A stretch of 64,000 bases of DNA from UMGS1958 sp045542415 (GCA_045542415.1 JAZQKZ010000066.1:36591-100590); one strand, 5' to 3'. Shown: positions 17,517 through 26,848, counted from the first letter of the stretch. The notes: a model not told the origin generated them from the letters alone. Translations and numbers: made by a program.

Positions 17517-18416
17517 TCAGTTATTTTCTTCACTTACCTCTTGAGCCTCATCAGCAATTGCCGGTGCAGAGGTATCAACCTCTTCCATCTCTGCCTTGTC
17601 ACCGTAGTGACCTGTTCCGCCGTAACGGTAACGGTAGCCGTAGCTGTAGCGTCCGCCGTAGCCGTAGCCCTTACCGTAACGGTAGCCTCTGCTTCTGTAT
17701 GCACCGTAGTTCGCACCGCTCGGCTCAATATCGTTAACAAAGAAGCCGATAACCTTTGCTTCCGCAATGCTCAGAAGATTAATAGCATGCTCAATACTTT
17801 CGTGATTTGTATATCCCTCTCGTACAACAAGCACCATACCGTCAATATACTTCGATAATGCAGCTGCATCTGTTACAACTGTTACCGGCGGTGTATCAAA
17901 GAATATGTAGTCATACTGCTGCTTGAGCTTCTCAAGAAGTACGCCCATCGCATCTGATGAAAGAAGCTCGGCAGGGTTCGGAGGGATCGAACCTGATGCA
18001 ATAACATCAAGTCCCTCTCTTAAATCTCTATATACAACCTCCTCAAAGCTCTTCTGATTTGAAAGAACTGTTGAGAGACCGTCTGTTTTTACAACTCCGA
18101 GATACTGATGTATTCTCGGCTTTCTGAGGTCGCCGTCAATGAGAAGCACCTTTGCTCCCGTCAGAGCGAATGTAATAGCAAGATTAATAATTGTTGTTGT
18201 CTTACCCTCACCCGGATTAGCACTTGTAAGAGCAATTGTCTTACATGATACATCTGCCGCACCTGCTACAGAGAAGATAATATTTGTTCTTGCTGTCTTA
18301 TATGCCTCCTTTATAATAAAGGGGGTCTTATCATTAAGTATTGCCGCCTGATTCTGCTTTAAAGAAGCAATACGGCTTTCCTGTTCACTTTTCTTACTGT
18401 TATTGTTGAATATCAT
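17517..18416 (-). CDS. CpsD/CapB-type bacterial tyrosine kinase (BY-kinase)
   Basis: 299 residues. Walker A TSANPGEGKTT (~64-74), Walker A' LLIDGDLRKP and Walker B YIFFDTPPV mark the BY-kinase fold. The C-terminus is a Tyr/Gly/Arg cluster (~232-270, about a dozen tyrosines), the usual autophosphorylation tail. It requires a Wzz-like membrane activator, encoded by the gene just upstream (15 nt gap). Such pairs control polysaccharide chain length and export, but no glycosyltransferase lies nearby. Confidence 0.93.
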   Translation of the reverse strand: MIFNNNSKKSEQESRIASLKQNQAAILNDKTPFIIKEAYKTARTNIIFSVAGAADVSCKTIALTSANPGEGKTTTIINLAITFALTGAKVLLIDGDLRKPRIHQYLGVVKTDGLSTVLSNQKSFEEVVYRDLREGLDVIASGSIPPNPAELLSSDAMGVLLEKLKQQYDYIFFDTPPVTVVTDAAALSKYIDGMVLVVREGYTNHESIEHAINLLSIAEAKVIGFFVNDIEPSGANYGAYRSRGYRYGKGYGYGGRYSYGYRYRYGGTGHYGDKAEMEEVDTSAPAIADEAQEVSEENN

Positions 18417-18431
18417 CCGTTTGCACCCCCA

Positions 18432-19175
18432 TTAACCCTCATGTAAGTTCGGGACCTCGCCCAAAATCGGTAAATTGTACTTTCCTGTCAGCTCCTCTGA
18501 ACTCTTTACACGGGTATCAAAGAGGTTGATAAGGAATATGATAAGTGCAGCAAGCGCCGCACCGGCAATAAATCCGATTAAGCCCTTCTTGAGCGAATTT
18601 GTCGGTAACGGAGCAATGCTCTCTTCTGCGTAGTTGATAAGCTTTACCGAACCACCCTCAAACACTCGTCTGATTTCATCCGGTGCATTATGGGAAATAC
18701 TTTCAGCGATAAGGAATGCATCATGTGCATCTGTAGCCTTTACGGAAATTGAAAGAATATTTGTGTCGGTTTTTGCCGAATACTCTGTCATTGAGCCAAT
18801 CTGCTGATAGTCATACTTATTGTCAATGTCATCACTTATAGTCTCAAGGAACGGCTTTGAGCTTAAAATCTCAATATAAGTCGGCATAAGATCCTGAGCG
18901 TCTGCGATAGCACCTGTGTTAACGTCGTCTGTTTTCTGCTCTGTCTGGGTATTGATATACAGGGTTGATGATGAGCTGTACTGATCTACAGATGTAAATC
19001 TCGAATATGCATATGTACCTCCACCTACGAGAACCGCAAGTATAACTATAAGCCACCAGAAAGTAAGCATCATATTTATAATATCGATAATAGATATTTG
19101 AGTTTCAATCTGATTTGTCTCCGAAACAGCTTTTGCAGGTACTGCATTTACTGTCGGGTTTGTCTGATTTTCCAT
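18432..19175 (-). CDS. Wzz / CpsC-like chain-length determinant (kinase activator)
   Basis: 247 residues. The Wzz domain has two membrane helices (~40-60 and ~192-212) flanking an extracellular domain. A Pro-rich motif precedes the second helix (APLPTNSLKKG, ~184-194). The cytoplasmic tail (LFDTRVKSSEELTGKYNLP) should engage the BY-kinase. First gene of the operon, behind the promoter at 19236-19264. Confidence 0.92.
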   Translation of the reverse strand: MENQTNPTVNAVPAKAVSETNQIETQISIIDIINMMLTFWWLIVILAVLVGGGTYAYSRFTSVDQYSSSSTLYINTQTEQKTDDVNTGAIADAQDLMPTYIEILSSKPFLETISDDIDNKYDYQQIGSMTEYSAKTDTNILSISVKATDAHDAFLIAESISHNAPDEIRRVFEGGSVKLINYAEESIAPLPTNSLKKGLIGFIAGAALAALIIFLINLFDTRVKSSEELTGKYNLPILGEVPNLHEG

Positions 19176-19235
19176 ATTTGTTCCTCCGTTTTTTTATTAT
19201 GCTCTGATTAAACTGCACACTTTTTCACAATATAA

Positions 19236-19264
19236 AGTATATCACAATTTATCATATCTGTCAA
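19236..19264 (-). promoter_or_regulatory. Promoter of the Wzz-kinase-lipoprotein operon
   Basis: TTGACA - 17 bp - TATACT on the minus strand; divergent from the hslO promoter 25 bp away. Confidence 0.85.
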
Positions 19265-19288
19265 CAAAAAAATCCCTTTATGTTTAAT

Positions 19289-19317
19289 TTGACATTTTAA
19301 ATATAAAATGCTATAAT
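19289..19317 (+). promoter_or_regulatory. Promoter of hslO
   Basis: TTGACA - 17 bp - TATAAT, perfect consensus, ~44 bp before the start codon. Confidence 0.92.
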
Positions 19318-19360
19318 GTTATTGAAATATTTTTGAAAAAACCGAAAGGATATTATAAAA

Positions 19361-20248
19361 ATGTCAGACACATTGGTAAGAGGCTCAAGCATGGACGGAA
19401 CAATCCGTGTATTCTGTGCCATCACAACAGATTTAGTAAATAAGGCTCACGAAATTCATCACACATCAAGAGTTGCAACAGCTGCTTTGGGCAGGCTTTT
19501 AACCGGTGCAGCAATCATGGGTGCCGCAGGACTCAAGGCGGACACCGATTCAATCACACTCCAGATTCACGGCGACGGTCAGCTCGGGCAGTTAGTGGCA
19601 GTAACAGACTGCAATTCAAAGGTAAGAGGCTATGTACAGAACCCTGCCGCACAGCTGCCACTCAAAGAAAACGGAAAGCTTGATGTAGGCGGTGCAATCG
19701 GTAACGGTACACTCAGTGTACTTCGTGATTTAGGTTTAAGAGAACCGTATGTAGGTCAGATTCCGCTTGTAAGCGGAGAGATTGCCGAGGATCTTACGGT
19801 ATATTATGCACAGAGCGAGCAGACACCCACAGCAATCGCACTTGGCGTATTGGTAAGCACAGAGGACAACTCCGTACTTGCCGCCGGAGGATATATGATT
19901 CAGCTGTTACCGGGAGCAGATGAGGAGACTGCGGTTAAAATAGAGGAGCATCTTGCAAAAGTTAAGCCAATCACAAAAATGATTGAAGAGGGCATGAGCG
20001 CTCAGGACATCATTTTCGAGATAACCGACGGATTCTCAATGATGCTTCAGAATGACGAAGCATTTCCCGAATATCAGTGCAAGTGTTCAAAGGAGAAGAT
20101 GGAGAAAGCACTGATTTCAATCGGTGCAACCGAGTTACAGTCGCTGATTGATGAGCAAGGCGAAGCGGAGCTTTGCTGTCACTTCTGCAACAACAAGTAT
20201 TTATTTGACAAAGCGGCGTTGACAGAGCTGCTTAAAGAGGCGAAATAA
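19361..20248 (+). CDS. hslO: Redox-regulated chaperone Hsp33
   Basis: 295 residues, usual length. The C-terminal redox switch is complete: CKC (~242-244) and CHFC (~275-278) bind zinc when reduced. On oxidation the switch unfolds and the holdase becomes active. The ATG follows GAAAGG. Single gene with its own promoter and terminator. Confidence 0.97.
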   Translation: MSDTLVRGSSMDGTIRVFCAITTDLVNKAHEIHHTSRVATAALGRLLTGAAIMGAAGLKADTDSITLQIHGDGQLGQLVAVTDCNSKVRGYVQNPAAQLPLKENGKLDVGGAIGNGTLSVLRDLGLREPYVGQIPLVSGEIAEDLTVYYAQSEQTPTAIALGVLVSTEDNSVLAAGGYMIQLLPGADEETAVKIEEHLAKVKPITKMIEEGMSAQDIIFEITDGFSMMLQNDEAFPEYQCKCSKEKMEKALISIGATELQSLIDEQGEAELCCHFCNNKYLFDKAALTELLKEAK

Positions 20249-20251
20249 GAC

Positions 20252-20286
20252 AACGGAGGTGCGATTATTGCACCTCCGTTTTTTTG
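20252..20286. terminator. Terminator between hslO and tatD
   Basis: AACGGAGGTGC / GCACCTCCGTT stem (11 bp), 7-nt loop, followed by a T-run for hslO. Confidence 0.9.
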
Positions 20287-20289
20287 GGG

Positions 20290-20336
20290 TAAATTATGGT
20301 TTAGCGATGTATTGGTTAGCACTTAACCATAATTTA
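20290..20336. repeat. Dispersed intergenic inverted repeat (TAAATTATGGTTTA ... TTAACCATAATTTA)
   Basis: Left arm 20290-20303 and right arm 20323-20336 are near-perfect inverted copies, with GTTAGCACTT in the loop side. It lies between the hslO terminator and tatD. This is the most complete copy of the family seen at 10621, 31991, 50108 and 63566. Confidence 0.75.
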
Positions 20337-20341
20337 TATCA

Positions 20342-21106
20342 TCAAATCCCATATAACCTCTTACCGTTCTCAAAACAAATCCTTGCCATTTCTTCGGCTT
20401 CAATTCCCTTTATCTCTGCAAGCTTCTGCGCCACATACTTCACATATAACGAGCTGTTCCGCTTGCCACGCATCGGCACCGGTGCCATATACGGTGCATC
20501 TGTTTCTATAACAAGCCTGTCAAGCGGTACTGCTGCTGCCGTTTCACAGGGTCTTACTGCATTCTTGAACGTAAGCGCACCGCCAAAGCCTACATACATT
20601 CCCCATTCAATTATTTCCTTTACCATTTCTGCACTGCCGCTGTAGCAATGGAACACACCTCCGCATTCCCATACCTTATGTTCTCTTAGCAGTTGCATCG
20701 TATCACCGTGTGCTTCACGGTCATGGATAATCACAGGAAGCTTCAGCTCCTTTGCAAGCTCTATCTGCATTGACAGAAGCGCCTTTTGCTTTTCTTTATT
20801 GTCCTGTACCCAATAATAGTCCAGGCCAATTTCGCCAATCGCCTTAATCTTCGGATGCTTTGCGTACTTCCTTATCATATCTGCCAGCCTTGCATCTACC
20901 GTGTCAACCTCTTCGGGATGTACGCCCACCGCACCGTACATAAACGGATATTTTTCGCACATCTGCACTACTTCCTCAAATTCATCCGCTTTTGTTGCCG
21001 GATTCATTATGAGTCCTACTCCGTTTTCCTCCATTTGCGACAGCACCTCGTGCAAATCCTCAGCAAACTTACTGTCATTGTAATGTGCATGTGTATCAAA
21101 CAGCAT
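20342..21106 (-). CDS. tatD: TatD family metal-dependent DNase
   Basis: 254 residues, usual length. Metal-binding motifs: HAHYND near the N-terminus, GEIGLDYYW, PVIIHDREAH, FHCYSG and IETDAPYMAP. TatD proteins act as 3'-5' DNases, and some as D-aminoacyl-tRNA-linked hydrolases. It overlaps the end of the 5-FTHF cyclo-ligase gene by 11 nt; last gene of the rodA operon. Confidence 0.95.
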   Translation of the reverse strand: MLFDTHAHYNDSKFAEDLHEVLSQMEENGVGLIMNPATKADEFEEVVQMCEKYPFMYGAVGVHPEEVDTVDARLADMIRKYAKHPKIKAIGEIGLDYYWVQDNKEKQKALLSMQIELAKELKLPVIIHDREAHGDTMQLLREHKVWECGGVFHCYSGSAEMVKEIIEWGMYVGFGGALTFKNAVRPCETAAAVPLDRLVIETDAPYMAPVPMRGKRNSSLYVKYVAQKLAEIKGIEAEEMARICFENGKRLYGI

Positions 21107-21653
21107 CTATTATTCTCCTCTCGCTTATAACCTTATCCATAGGTATGTCATATTCATCCGTTTCAAGCGTCTGTGTTATCTGAAAATCATAGCACAGACC
21201 GATTTTAACTGCTCTGCTTTCACTAAGCAGCCTGTCATAATATCCCTTACCAAAACCGCAGCGATTTCCCTTTTCATCAAACGCAATCCCCGGTACTATT
21301 ATCAGATCTATATCACCTACCGACGCTTCCCTGATTTCGTCCGGCTCCCATATTCCGTATGCACCCCTGTGCATGTCATCAAATCCCGCTATGTATGACG
21401 GAATAATGGTAAAATCCTCCGTATTACATACCGGTACAACAATTTTCTTTCCGTCTCGCTGAAGCCTTACTATTATTGCGGAAGTGTCCACCTCTTTAAA
21501 TGCACTGATATATACCATCACCGTTTTTGCCTGTCTGAACTCATCAAGCGAAAAAAGCACAGATACAATCTCTGCACTTTTCTGCGATATTTCCTCCGCA
21601 CTAAGCGATCGGCGGAGCTTTTTCATGTGTTCACGGATTTCTGCCTTGCTCAT
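21096..21653 (-). CDS. 5-formyltetrahydrofolate cyclo-ligase
   Basis: 185 residues. Family segments: LRRSLSAEEI near the start and the C-terminal IIVPGIAFDEKGNRCGFGKG with YYDRLL, which holds the ATP-binding Gly-rich loop. It converts 5-formyl-THF to 5,10-methenyl-THF with ATP. The start lies 1 nt from the upstream gene's stop, indicating tight coupling. Confidence 0.95.
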   Translation of the reverse strand: MSKAEIREHMKKLRRSLSAEEISQKSAEIVSVLFSLDEFRQAKTVMVYISAFKEVDTSAIIVRLQRDGKKIVVPVCNTEDFTIIPSYIAGFDDMHRGAYGIWEPDEIREASVGDIDLIIVPGIAFDEKGNRCGFGKGYYDRLLSESRAVKIGLCYDFQITQTLETDEYDIPMDKVISERRIIDAV

Positions 21654-21654
21654 A

Positions 21655-22191
21655 TCAATACTGCATTATTGAGCGAACCTTGTCCGCTGTCGCCCTGTCC
21701 TTTAAGGCAGCTACAATTTCAAATCCAAATTCCGATGCCGCACCGGCACCCTTGGCGGTTATAATTTTTCCGTCAGTAACAACCTTGTCGCCGACCACCT
21801 CTGCTCCATACAAGCAGTCCTCAAATCCCGGAAAACAGGTTGCGTTTTTGCCCTGAAGTAACTGCTTCTTTCCGAGAATCGACGGCGATGCACAGATTGC
21901 ACATACATATTTACCGTGTGCAACTGCATAGTTGATTATCGAATGTACCGATTCAGATGCATCAAGATTTTCATATCCCGGTGCGCCGCCCGGCAATACA
22001 ACCGCATCAATACTGTCGCAGTCAACCTCATCAATCATAATATCTGCACCGACCTTTATTCCATGAGCACCTGTAACAAGCTCATTTCCCAAGGATACAG
22101 TTTTTACCTCAATGCCTGCACGAAGCATAATATCAACCGGCTCAATTGCCTCTACTTCTTCAAATCCGTCTGCCAGAAATACATATACCAT
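21655..22191 (-). CDS. DJ-1/PfpI family protein
   Basis: 178 residues. The DJ-1 nucleophile elbow is CAICASP (Cys ~103), with a conserved Glu at FEEVEAIEP (~13-17). The family includes glyoxalase III/deglycase-like and chaperone-like proteins, and the exact reaction is unsettled. Located 13 nt after rodA. Confidence 0.93.
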   Translation of the reverse strand: MVYVFLADGFEEVEAIEPVDIMLRAGIEVKTVSLGNELVTGAHGIKVGADIMIDEVDCDSIDAVVLPGGAPGYENLDASESVHSIINYAVAHGKYVCAICASPSILGKKQLLQGKNATCFPGFEDCLYGAEVVGDKVVTDGKIITAKGAGAASEFGFEIVAALKDRATADKVRSIMQY

Positions 22192-22204
22192 TTTTCATTT
22201 CTCC

Positions 22205-23335
22205 TTAATAAACATCCACCACAGTACGCGGTTTATTATGATAATTCACACTAAGCACCAATCCTATCGCCAGACAATTCGTAAGCATTGAGCTTCCTCC
22301 ATAGCTTACAAGCGGCAACGGAATACCCGTAACCGGCATAAGACCGATACACATTCCTACATTTTCAAATATATGGAACAAAAACATTGATGCCACACCG
22401 ACGCATATATATCTTCCGTATGAATTATCCGCCTTCGACGCTATTTTAAAGCAACGGTAAATAAGTGCAAAAAGTGCAATTACAAGTATTGCCGCACCGA
22501 TAAAACCCCATTCCTCTGCTATAACCGAAAATATAAAATCAGTACTCTTCGTCGGAAGATATTCCATCTGATTCTGGGTGCCCTGTAAATAACCCTTACC
22601 CCACAACTGTCCCGAACCCACTGCAATTTTGGACTGAATTACATTATATCCTCTGTTGAGCGGGTCAAGGTCAGGGTCAAAAAATACCTGTATTCTTTTT
22701 TGCTGATATTCGTCAAGCACATATCTGTATATAAACGGCAATGATGCTATTCCCGCAATTCCTACGGGAATTATATATTTCCATGAAATCTTAGCCACAA
22801 ATAACAGACAGATAAACATAAACATGAATACCAACGCACTTCCGACATCAGGCTCCATAAGAATAAGACCTATGATAACACCCGCATGTATTGCAAGGCA
22901 TAAAATTGTTACCGGCTTATTTATATTCTTCTCCACCCTCGCCAGATGATGTGAAAATGTAAGAATGAAGCACACCTTTGCAAGCTCTGACGGCTGAATG
23001 CCCACACCACCTATTCGTATCCAGTTTTTCGCACCCCAGTCGCCACTTACGCCAAAGAAAAACACAAGAACGAGAATAAATATCGCAAATATATAAATAT
23101 GCTTTGTTATACCCCGAAACTGTTCATAATCAAACCGGCTCAAAGCAATCATCGCCGCTATACCCATAGCAAAAGCCACCGACTGCACCACTACACTTGA
23201 GCTTGTACCGTAGCTACGGGTTGCGGAATATATATTTATAAGTCCGAAAATTGCAATTCCGATTGTCAGAAAAAACAGGAACCAGTCAAATTCCATGCTC
23301 ATAACAGTCGGTTTTACCTGCGGTTTTTTCTTCAT
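22205..23335 (-). CDS. rodA: Rod shape-determining peptidoglycan polymerase RodA (SEDS)
   Basis: 376 residues, about ten membrane helices. SEDS signatures include NWIRIGGVGIQPSELAKV, the catalytic WGKG region (GSGQLWGKGYLQGTQNQ) and ITGIPLPLVSYGGSS near the C-terminus. RodA polymerises glycan strands during elongation with a partner PBP2, absent from the window; mreB lies ~7 kb away. First gene of its operon. Confidence 0.95.
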   Translation of the reverse strand: MKKKPQVKPTVMSMEFDWFLFFLTIGIAIFGLINIYSATRSYGTSSSVVVQSVAFAMGIAAMIALSRFDYEQFRGITKHIYIFAIFILVLVFFFGVSGDWGAKNWIRIGGVGIQPSELAKVCFILTFSHHLARVEKNINKPVTILCLAIHAGVIIGLILMEPDVGSALVFMFMFICLLFVAKISWKYIIPVGIAGIASLPFIYRYVLDEYQQKRIQVFFDPDLDPLNRGYNVIQSKIAVGSGQLWGKGYLQGTQNQMEYLPTKSTDFIFSVIAEEWGFIGAAILVIALFALIYRCFKIASKADNSYGRYICVGVASMFLFHIFENVGMCIGLMPVTGIPLPLVSYGGSSMLTNCLAIGLVLSVNYHNKPRTVVDVY

Positions 23336-23366
23336 TTAAATTCCCCTTAAATCATAATCTGCTATC

Positions 23367-23395
23367 ATTATAACATACCCAAAAAGCCGTGTCAA
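23367..23395 (-). promoter_or_regulatory. Promoter of the rodA operon
   Basis: TTGACA - 17 bp - TATAAT on the minus strand, ~30 bp before the rodA start. Confidence 0.92.
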
Positions 23396-23430
23396 CAATC
23401 AGCACCAAAACGTAACCAAAAATTCACACG

Positions 23431-23462
23431 AAAAAAGAGCCGGTCTTGCGACCGACTCTTTG
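23431..23462 (-). terminator. Terminator of the S-layer protein gene
   Basis: AGAGTCGGTC / GACCGGCTCT hairpin with a GCAA tetraloop, then T6 on the minus strand. Confidence 0.9.
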
Positions 23463-23495
23463 TAAATGTCTTATATCAAAGATGATTTGTTAAAA

Positions 23496-26400
23496 TCAAT
23501 CCTTTGAGTTTGACGGAACATAAACTACAGCCTCTGTTACCTCATCGTCAACAACCTTGAGAAGAGCTAAAGTAACCTTACCATAGTTCGGGTTCTCCTC
23601 TGAAGCGTCAGCGTTAAGAACTGATGACTCGAAGTTAACGATTTCATCGCTTCTTGTTTCCTTACCGTTAGCATCAACCTCAACGATAAATGCGCTGTTC
23701 GGGAATGTTGTCTTCTTGATACCAGCAACTGATGTTGTGTCAACTCTGTCCTTAGCCTTCTTGAGGTCGTAATCGTAAACATATACGTTTACTGACTCAG
23801 CTAAATCATAATCAACAGCCTCATCAATGTTAACGTTTGCAAGATCATCAGCCTCAACAACTAAGCTAACCTCACCGTTACCATTTGCAACAACTGCACC
23901 GAATACGAGCTCACACTCATCAACATCCTTTGATCTGTTGAAGTGGAGTGAAGCACCCTCAACACCTGCGAAACCATCAGCAACTGTTGAATTTACTGCA
24001 TCAAACTTAGCACCCTTTACATAATCAGCATAGAACTCTGTGTATGTGTTAGCAACTGACTTGCTGAGAATCGGGTAAACGTTTGTTACCTCGTTCTCGC
24101 TGTTCTTCTTGAAGAAGAATGCATCACCTGCTACTAAATCCTCAGCGAGGTCATCTGACTCTAATAAGAGAGTTGTTAACTCACCGCCAACGTAAGCTCT
24201 TACAGCTTCCATTGAACCGTTATCTGTATCCTCTGTTGATGATGTTACATATACAGCGATGTTGCTGTTTACGTTTAATCCAGCTGTACCAGCTGTGATA
24301 AGAACTAACTTAGCAACGTCCTCTGAACCTGTCTCGCCGAATGCATAACCTGTGTAAGTTGTGCCATCTACTAAGTCAGCGTATGACATTGTTACAGCGT
24401 CGCCGTCCTCGAGGTACTCCTGTACATCGATGAACTCTGTGATAGCCTCTGAAACCTTAACTGAACCGAGCTTGCTTGTTGAAGCCTTGTAAGCCTTTGT
24501 GTCGATGTCAGCATCAGCTGATACAACACCCTTGAAGTTTAACTCACCGTTTGTCTTAACTGTGTACTCGATTACACGGTTCTGAACAGCCTCTCTGTTA
24601 GCCATCTTCTCGTCTGTATCGAACATGCTGTCGTCAGCCATAAGAGCAGCCTTAAGATCATCATAATCATCAGCATCTACCATGTAGTTAACCTTACCCT
24701 CTGTTGTGATAAGTGTAGCTGCATAGTCAGCACCACCGTTTGTATCGTAAACGTTCTCTAAGATAGCGAACTTCTTAGCTGAAGCTAAGTCATCTACCAT
24801 AGCGATCTTACCAAATACGTTTAAGTAGATTGTGTAGCTGTTACCATTCTCTAAATCAGCAGCGTCAGCCCATGCCTTCTTGTATGTCTCGCCGTTGTCA
24901 AATGTGTACTCGCCCTCTTCGATGTCTGAGCTCTTGAGCTTACCTTCAACTACGTCACGGCTTACCATAACCTCGTATGAATCTGAATCCTCAAAGCCCT
25001 TTGTTACGTCGTAAGCAACTGTTAATACGTCCTTAGCCTGGAGGTCTGAAACTGAGATAGCCTCACCGTTTAATGTAAGGTTGTACTCCTTATCCTCGTC
25101 CTCAAAGTCAACTACTAACTCTGCTACATCGCCGTCTGATGTTGTCTCGAATGAGATAACTGCCTCATCCTCGTCAACCTCTACATAGTCAACGATAGCG
25201 TCAACATACTTTGTGATCATAGCGTAGTCATACTTACCATCTGTTGATGACTTAGCTGTGTCTGATGTGTCAACTAATGTGATTGTACCTGTCTCATTGT
25301 CAACTAATAAAGCTGAAAGAGTATCATAATCCTCACCAGCCTCATCAGTTAAATCTGCTAATGAGTAGTCTGTCGGAACACCGTTAACATATACTTCAAA
25401 ATCTTCGTTGTTGATCTTGTATGTGTCATACTTTGACTGTGAAGCATCCTTGTACATCTCTAATGAGTCGTACTTATCTCCACCCTTGAACTGTCTGAAG
25501 TTCTCTGTTGCGAGCTCAACCTGCTCTGTTGCACCGTACGGTGTAAGTGAGATGAGTGTTAACTCATCGTTGTCATCCTCTACGAGAATAGCCTCTGCAT
25601 AAGCTAATAAGTTAGCGTCTGTGTTAGTAACATCGCCCTTATAAACTGTAACCTTCTCGCCCTCTTCGTCGCCCTCATCCTGAGCGTCGTATGAATAACC
25701 TAACCAGTTATCTGACTTCTCTACTGCGAACTCAACTTCGTCAGCCTCACAAGCACCTGTCTTGAATGTGCCTGTTACACGACCATATACTAAGTATGCA
25801 TCGTGAGCGTAGTTTAATAAGTTCTGGTAGCCGTCCTTTGTACCGTCTAAGTCACCTGAACCGTCCTTAACAACTGTCTTCGGAACCGGTCTGCCCCAAG
25901 CGTCATTCTCGTAACCGTCTGATACACAGATCGGGCACTTTAATGCGTTGTCGATCATCTGAGCAACCTGTGCTCTTGTAGCTGCATCGTCGTTACCTAC
26001 GCCTGATACACCCTCGTTTAAGCCAAGGCTGTAACCATACTTTAAGTAACCGTTCGGCCAGCCACCCTCATTCTCAGCGTATGAGCTGTAGCCTAAAGCT
26101 GCAACTAACATCTTGATAGCCTGAGCATATGTAACGTTATCTTCCGGACCAAACTGTGTTGCGCTGTATCCGTTGATGAAGTTTGATGCTGTAGCTGATG
26201 TACCTGTTGCTACGAAGCCTGCTGCCCAGTGATTACCTGTTACGTCAGCAAACTGTGTGTCCTTACCTGCAGCAGCCTCAGCAGCTGAAACAGCTGTCTC
26301 GCCTAATGCAGTAACGATCATCTTTGTGATCTGTGCTCTTGTTACGTTCTGATCCGGACCAAATGTACCGTCATCGAAACCGTTGATGATGTTTAATGCA

Positions 26401-26537
26401 ACTAACTCATCAACAGCCTGCTTGTATGAAGCTGTGTCAGCTACATCCGGAAAAGAAGCAGCAAATGCAGCTACGCTTGAAGCTGAAACAGCTAAAGCTG
26501 AAGCTACTGAAATTACCTTCTTGAGATTCTTATTCAT
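23496..26537 (-). CDS. S-layer protein with three N-terminal SLH domains
   Basis: 1,013 residues with a signal peptide (ALAVSASSVAAFAA). Three SLH repeats occupy ~28-205 (FPDVADTASYKQAV...; QFADVTGNHWAAGF...; a divergent third with GGWPNGYLKYGYSLGLNEG). The remaining ~800 residues are acidic, beta-rich and nearly Cys-free, as in S-layer proteins. Strongly biased codons, two promoters, a long leader and a strong terminator suggest high expression, so this may be the main S-layer subunit. Its SLH block resembles that of the 57281 gene. Confidence 0.93.
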   Translation of the reverse strand: MNKNLKKVISVASALAVSASSVAAFAASFPDVADTASYKQAVDELVALNIINGFDDGTFGPDQNVTRAQITKMIVTALGETAVSAAEAAAGKDTQFADVTGNHWAAGFVATGTSATASNFINGYSATQFGPEDNVTYAQAIKMLVAALGYSSYAENEGGWPNGYLKYGYSLGLNEGVSGVGNDDAATRAQVAQMIDNALKCPICVSDGYENDAWGRPVPKTVVKDGSGDLDGTKDGYQNLLNYAHDAYLVYGRVTGTFKTGACEADEVEFAVEKSDNWLGYSYDAQDEGDEEGEKVTVYKGDVTNTDANLLAYAEAILVEDDNDELTLISLTPYGATEQVELATENFRQFKGGDKYDSLEMYKDASQSKYDTYKINNEDFEVYVNGVPTDYSLADLTDEAGEDYDTLSALLVDNETGTITLVDTSDTAKSSTDGKYDYAMITKYVDAIVDYVEVDEDEAVISFETTSDGDVAELVVDFEDEDKEYNLTLNGEAISVSDLQAKDVLTVAYDVTKGFEDSDSYEVMVSRDVVEGKLKSSDIEEGEYTFDNGETYKKAWADAADLENGNSYTIYLNVFGKIAMVDDLASAKKFAILENVYDTNGGADYAATLITTEGKVNYMVDADDYDDLKAALMADDSMFDTDEKMANREAVQNRVIEYTVKTNGELNFKGVVSADADIDTKAYKASTSKLGSVKVSEAITEFIDVQEYLEDGDAVTMSYADLVDGTTYTGYAFGETGSEDVAKLVLITAGTAGLNVNSNIAVYVTSSTEDTDNGSMEAVRAYVGGELTTLLLESDDLAEDLVAGDAFFFKKNSENEVTNVYPILSKSVANTYTEFYADYVKGAKFDAVNSTVADGFAGVEGASLHFNRSKDVDECELVFGAVVANGNGEVSLVVEADDLANVNIDEAVDYDLAESVNVYVYDYDLKKAKDRVDTTSVAGIKKTTFPNSAFIVEVDANGKETRSDEIVNFESSVLNADASEENPNYGKVTLALLKVVDDEVTEAVVYVPSNSKD

Positions 26538-26634
26538 AGTCTCAAATCCTCCCTTTGTATTGTTGTTTTTTCGAAGGGTATTTTGTACTGTATTTCCGTC
26601 AGATTAACCCTTCTTCTTTCTGCCGGAAACCTCG

Positions 26635-26650
26635 ACTGAGAATACTCAGT
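26635..26650 (-). promoter_or_regulatory. 5' hairpin of the S-layer mRNA
   Basis: ACTGAG-TATT-CTCAGT stem-loop beginning a few nt after the predicted start of the proximal promoter, at the head of a ~115-nt leader. Such 5' hairpins can stabilise mRNA. Confidence 0.5.
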
Positions 26651-26660
26651 CTTCACATTG

Positions 26661-26689
26661 ATTATAACACGCAAGACTGTTTATGTCAA
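26661..26689 (-). promoter_or_regulatory. Proximal promoter of the S-layer gene
   Basis: TTGACA - 17 bp - TATAAT on the minus strand, perfect consensus. Confidence 0.92.
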
Positions 26690-26819
26690 TGTGTGCATAC
26701 AGTTGTAAAAAAACTGTAAAAACATTGTCACCGATTCACCTGCGCCGGTGCAATGCTTAATATTACGGTAACGGTTCACACAATGCTTCTACCCAATTTT
26801 CAGCAAACCGCTACTAAAT

Positions 26820-26848
26820 ATTCTACTACCAAATGCCGATATTGTCAA
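26820..26848 (-). promoter_or_regulatory. Distal promoter of the S-layer gene
   Basis: TTGACA - 17 bp - TAGAAT on the minus strand, 159 bp upstream of the proximal one. The remaining AT-rich stretch 26849-27090 shows nothing further that I can support. Confidence 0.7.

Noticed and set aside
20250..20340. Insertion-sequence end
   Set aside because: The inverted repeat flanks only ~19 bp, has no transposase nearby and no target duplication.
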